Position numbers and translations under genes: made by a program
The notes under the pieces: model-generated
What the model was told of the DNA's origin: nothing
Database searches by the model: none
Seen by the model: only the letters and a program-made list of their open reading frames with translations
From: Ignavibacteria bacterium
GTDB lineage: Bacteria; Bacteroidota; Ignavibacteria; Tepidaquicellales; Tepidaquicellaceae
Assembly: GCA_016929695.1 (NCBI GenBank)
Contig: JAFGII010000044.1
Span: 1 to 64,000, forward strand
DNA: 64,000 nt
Reading direction: 5' to 3'
In this document: positions 62,024 to 64,000 of the stretch, in pieces
Position numbering within the stretch: position 1 is the first letter of the stretch
Layout: every line of letters begins with the position of its first letter

Positions 62024-63598
62024 ATGCAGTCTGAACAAAACGAATTGATAAAAAGAAGATTAGAAGAACTTGAAGAAATTAAGAAACTTGGAGTTAATCC
62101 GTATCCCCATAATTTCAAAGTAACTGCAAGCTCAAAAGAAATAATATCTTCATTTCAAGATCCTGAAAACGATGAAGAACGGGAAAATCAGAAAAATAAT
62201 CTAATCAGAATAGCAGGCAGGATTATAGCAATAAGACGAATGGGGAAAGCGACTTTTTGTCACATCAAAGACTGTGAAGGGAGAATACAGATTTACCTGA
62301 GAAAAGATGATATAGGAGAATTAAGTTATAAAATACTTAAATTGCTCGATATAGGTGATATAATCGGTGCTGAAGGATTTGTTTTCAGAACAAAAACAGG
62401 TGAAATTTCCGTTCATGCTACAGAAATGAAATTATTAACCAAATCCATTTATCCTCTGCCTGTTGTCAAAGAAGAGATTACGGAAAGCGGGGAAAAAATT
62501 GTTCACGATGCTTTTGCAGATGTGGAATTAAGATACAGGCAAAGATATATAGACCTTATTGTAAACGAAAATGTCAGAAATACATTCAGAATCCGTATGG
62601 AAGTAATCCGTTCAATCAAGAATACACTTGAACGCCATAAATTCATTGAAGTGGAGACCCCTACACTTCAAACAATTTATGGCGGTGCTAATGCAAGACC
62701 TTTCGTAACGAAGCATAATGCACTTGGTATTGAATTGTTCCTGCGTATTTCGAATGAATTGTTTTTAAAGCGGCTAATAGTTGGTGGATTCGACAGGGTA
62801 TATGAATTTGTCAAGGATTTCAGAAATGAAGGGATTGACAGGACTCATAATCCTGAATTTACACAGGTTGAATGGTATCAGGCATACGCTGATTATAATG
62901 ACAGTATGGATTTATTCGAAGAAATTATCGAAAATGCTGCTATGGATTCTCTCGGAACTACTGTTATAAATTACCAGGGAACAGAAATTAATTTAAAGAG
63001 ACCATGGAAAAGACTTAAGATGACTGAAGTGATAAAATCAAAGACAGGTCTTGATGTAGTTAATATGCCTCTGTCTGAAATACTTGATTATATGAAGAAA
63101 AAAAATATTGATATAGATGCAAGATTGACAAAATCAAAAGGGCTCGTTATTGCGTTATTATTTGAAGAAGTATGTGAAGGAGATTTAATTCAACCTGTAT
63201 TCATTACTGACCATCCGATAGAAACGACGCCTTTATGTAAACCATTAAGAGATTATTCTCTAGAACAAATAGAAAATATGAAAACTGACCCTGAGCATGT
63301 TATTTTTGTTGAAAGATTTGAACCTTATATTAATAAATGGGAACTGGGTAATTCTTATACTGAATTAAATGACCCTTTATTGCAAAAGTGTTTACTTGAA
63401 GAACAGGAAGAACGGGGCAGGGGAGGAGAAGAAGAAATTCACCCTATGGATGAAGATTTTTTAAGAGCAATAGAAGTTGGGATGCCTCCTACGACAGGTG
63501 TTGGACTCGGGGTTGACAGACTCGTAATGCTGCTTACAAATTCTTATTCCATTCGTGATGTGATATTCTTTCCGCTGATGAAACCTTTGGATAAATAG
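62024..63598 (+). CDS. lysS: Lysyl-tRNA synthetase, class II
   Basis: 524 aa. The N-terminal OB anticodon-binding domain (RIAGRIIAIRRMGKATFCHIKD, about 66-87) is followed by the class II core: motif 2 FRNEGIDRTHNPEFTQVEWY and motif 3 GVGLGVDRLVMLLTNSYSIRDVIFFP. It charges tRNA-Lys. Three bases separate it from the pseudouridine synthase stop, so scpA-scpB-rluB-lysS may form one operon. Confidence 0.96.
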   Translation: MQSEQNELIKRRLEELEEIKKLGVNPYPHNFKVTASSKEIISSFQDPENDEERENQKNNLIRIAGRIIAIRRMGKATFCHIKDCEGRIQIYLRKDDIGELSYKILKLLDIGDIIGAEGFVFRTKTGEISVHATEMKLLTKSIYPLPVVKEEITESGEKIVHDAFADVELRYRQRYIDLIVNENVRNTFRIRMEVIRSIKNTLERHKFIEVETPTLQTIYGGANARPFVTKHNALGIELFLRISNELFLKRLIVGGFDRVYEFVKDFRNEGIDRTHNPEFTQVEWYQAYADYNDSMDLFEEIIENAAMDSLGTTVINYQGTEINLKRPWKRLKMTEVIKSKTGLDVVNMPLSEILDYMKKKNIDIDARLTKSKGLVIALLFEEVCEGDLIQPVFITDHPIETTPLCKPLRDYSLEQIENMKTDPEHVIFVERFEPYINKWELGNSYTELNDPLLQKCLLEEQEERGRGGEEEIHPMDEDFLRAIEVGMPPTTGVGLGVDRLVMLLTNSYSIRDVIFFPLMKPLDK

Positions 63599-63638
63599 TA
63601 TTACCTCTGAACTGTCGTTTCGCCGGGAGTATTTTTAT

Positions 63639-64000
63639 ATGATAATGAAAAAGCAAATAATATTTATACACGTATTTTTTTTTCTTTTCTTTAATTTTAA
63701 TGTTTTCTCTCAGTCTTGCGACACATTATATTCTGAACCTCGGAATATAGATGTCAAAATATTCAGAATGATTAATAATTCCCGTAATGAGACAACTGAT
63801 AAAATTGTGAGAATTACTGATTTAACCGTTCTTCCCGTAACAATTATTACCCCTTTAACACTCTTTACAGTATCAAGAATAAATAATAACTCTTACGATG
63901 AAAATTCCTCTATCCTGTTAACACTTTCGGAAATTACATCAACTGCATCGACATTTCTTGTGAAAAATATTTTTAAACGTAAGAGACCTTTTCAAGAATT
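63639..64000 (+). CDS. PAP2-family phosphatase, 5' part (cut by window edge)
   Basis: About 120 residues are present from ATG 63639 (an in-frame ATG lies at 63645); the frame is open to the window end. A signal sequence or first helix (KKQIIFIHVFFFLFFNFNVFS) is followed by a C-rich cleavage region, a segment with two hydrophobic stretches (PVTIITPLTLFTV, SSILLTLSEITSTASTF), and KNIFKRKRP, which fits motif 1 of the PAP2/phosphatidate-phosphatase superfamily (K-x6-RP). Lipid phosphatase or undecaprenyl-pyrophosphatase-like role at the envelope is likely. Motifs 2 and 3 lie beyond the edge. Confidence 0.7.
   Translation, partial: MIMKKQIIFIHVFFFLFFNFNVFSQSCDTLYSEPRNIDVKIFRMINNSRNETTDKIVRITDLTVLPVTIITPLTLFTVSRINNNSYDENSSILLTLSEITSTASTFLVKNIFKRKRPFQE

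Overview
The window is AT-rich chromosomal DNA from an anaerobic or facultative member of the Bacteroidota/Chlorobi superphylum, most likely an Ignavibacteria-like lineage. A secreted protein carries a type IX secretion (Por) C-terminal sorting domain. The primary sigma factor is the short Bacteroidota form without region 1.1. Two promoters match the Bacteroidota consensus TTG-N20-TAnnTTTG. Pyruvate:ferredoxin oxidoreductase, Pta/AckA and many iron-sulfur proteins point to fermentative or anaerobic metabolism. This placement is inferred from family features, not from a database search.

Layout. 0.2-1.8 kb: two tandem DXD glycosyltransferases. 1.8-13.5 kb: a regulon under sigma-54 control that resembles the anaerobe-specific ORP (orange protein) system of Desulfovibrio. 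It has a four-gene operon (DUF89, FAD disulfide reductase, Mrp ATPase, CGGC protein) and a seven-gene operon (two radical SAM proteins, DUF5320, two NifX/ORP-family proteins, two ferredoxin-containing MinD-type ATPases). A PAS-AAA-Fis enhancer-binding protein lies between them. Both operons start with a -24/-12 promoter preceded by two TTGCA-N4-TGCAA palindromes spaced exactly 34 bp apart. A ZIP metal transporter and a Fur-family regulator sit in the middle with their own 7-1-7 operator.

13.8-22 kb: a DUF1801/YdeI protein, a T9SS-exported Asp-box protein, a TPR/ST7-like protein, glutamate dehydrogenase, BamD, a thioesterase and an ABC ATPase. 22.3-29 kb: the str operon (rpsL, rpsG, fusA), a tRNA-Ile with the rare UAU anticodon, tuf, then only the first four genes of the S10 operon (rpsJ, rplC, rplD, rplW). 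The housekeeping sigma factor follows where rplB would be expected. 30-43.9 kb: envelope and housekeeping genes (polysaccharide deacetylase, TMTC-like glycosyltransferase, lamin-tail protein, Bax inhibitor-1, guaB, nuclease, pyrimidine phosphorylase, comEC, an Acg-like nitroreductase, an ICMT-like methyltransferase).

44-55 kb: central carbon and nitrogen metabolism: pta-ackA, a candidate small RNA on the minus strand, PFOR, a dihydroorotate-dehydrogenase-like protein and two tandem glutamine synthetases. Pyruvate flows through PFOR to acetyl-CoA and through Pta-AckA to acetate and ATP, while glutamate dehydrogenase and glutamine synthetase assimilate ammonia. 55-64 kb: DUF3298 lipoprotein, YigZ, pcm, cdaA, eno, scpA-scpB, an RluB-type pseudouridine synthase, lysS and the start of a PAP2 phosphatase cut by the window edge.
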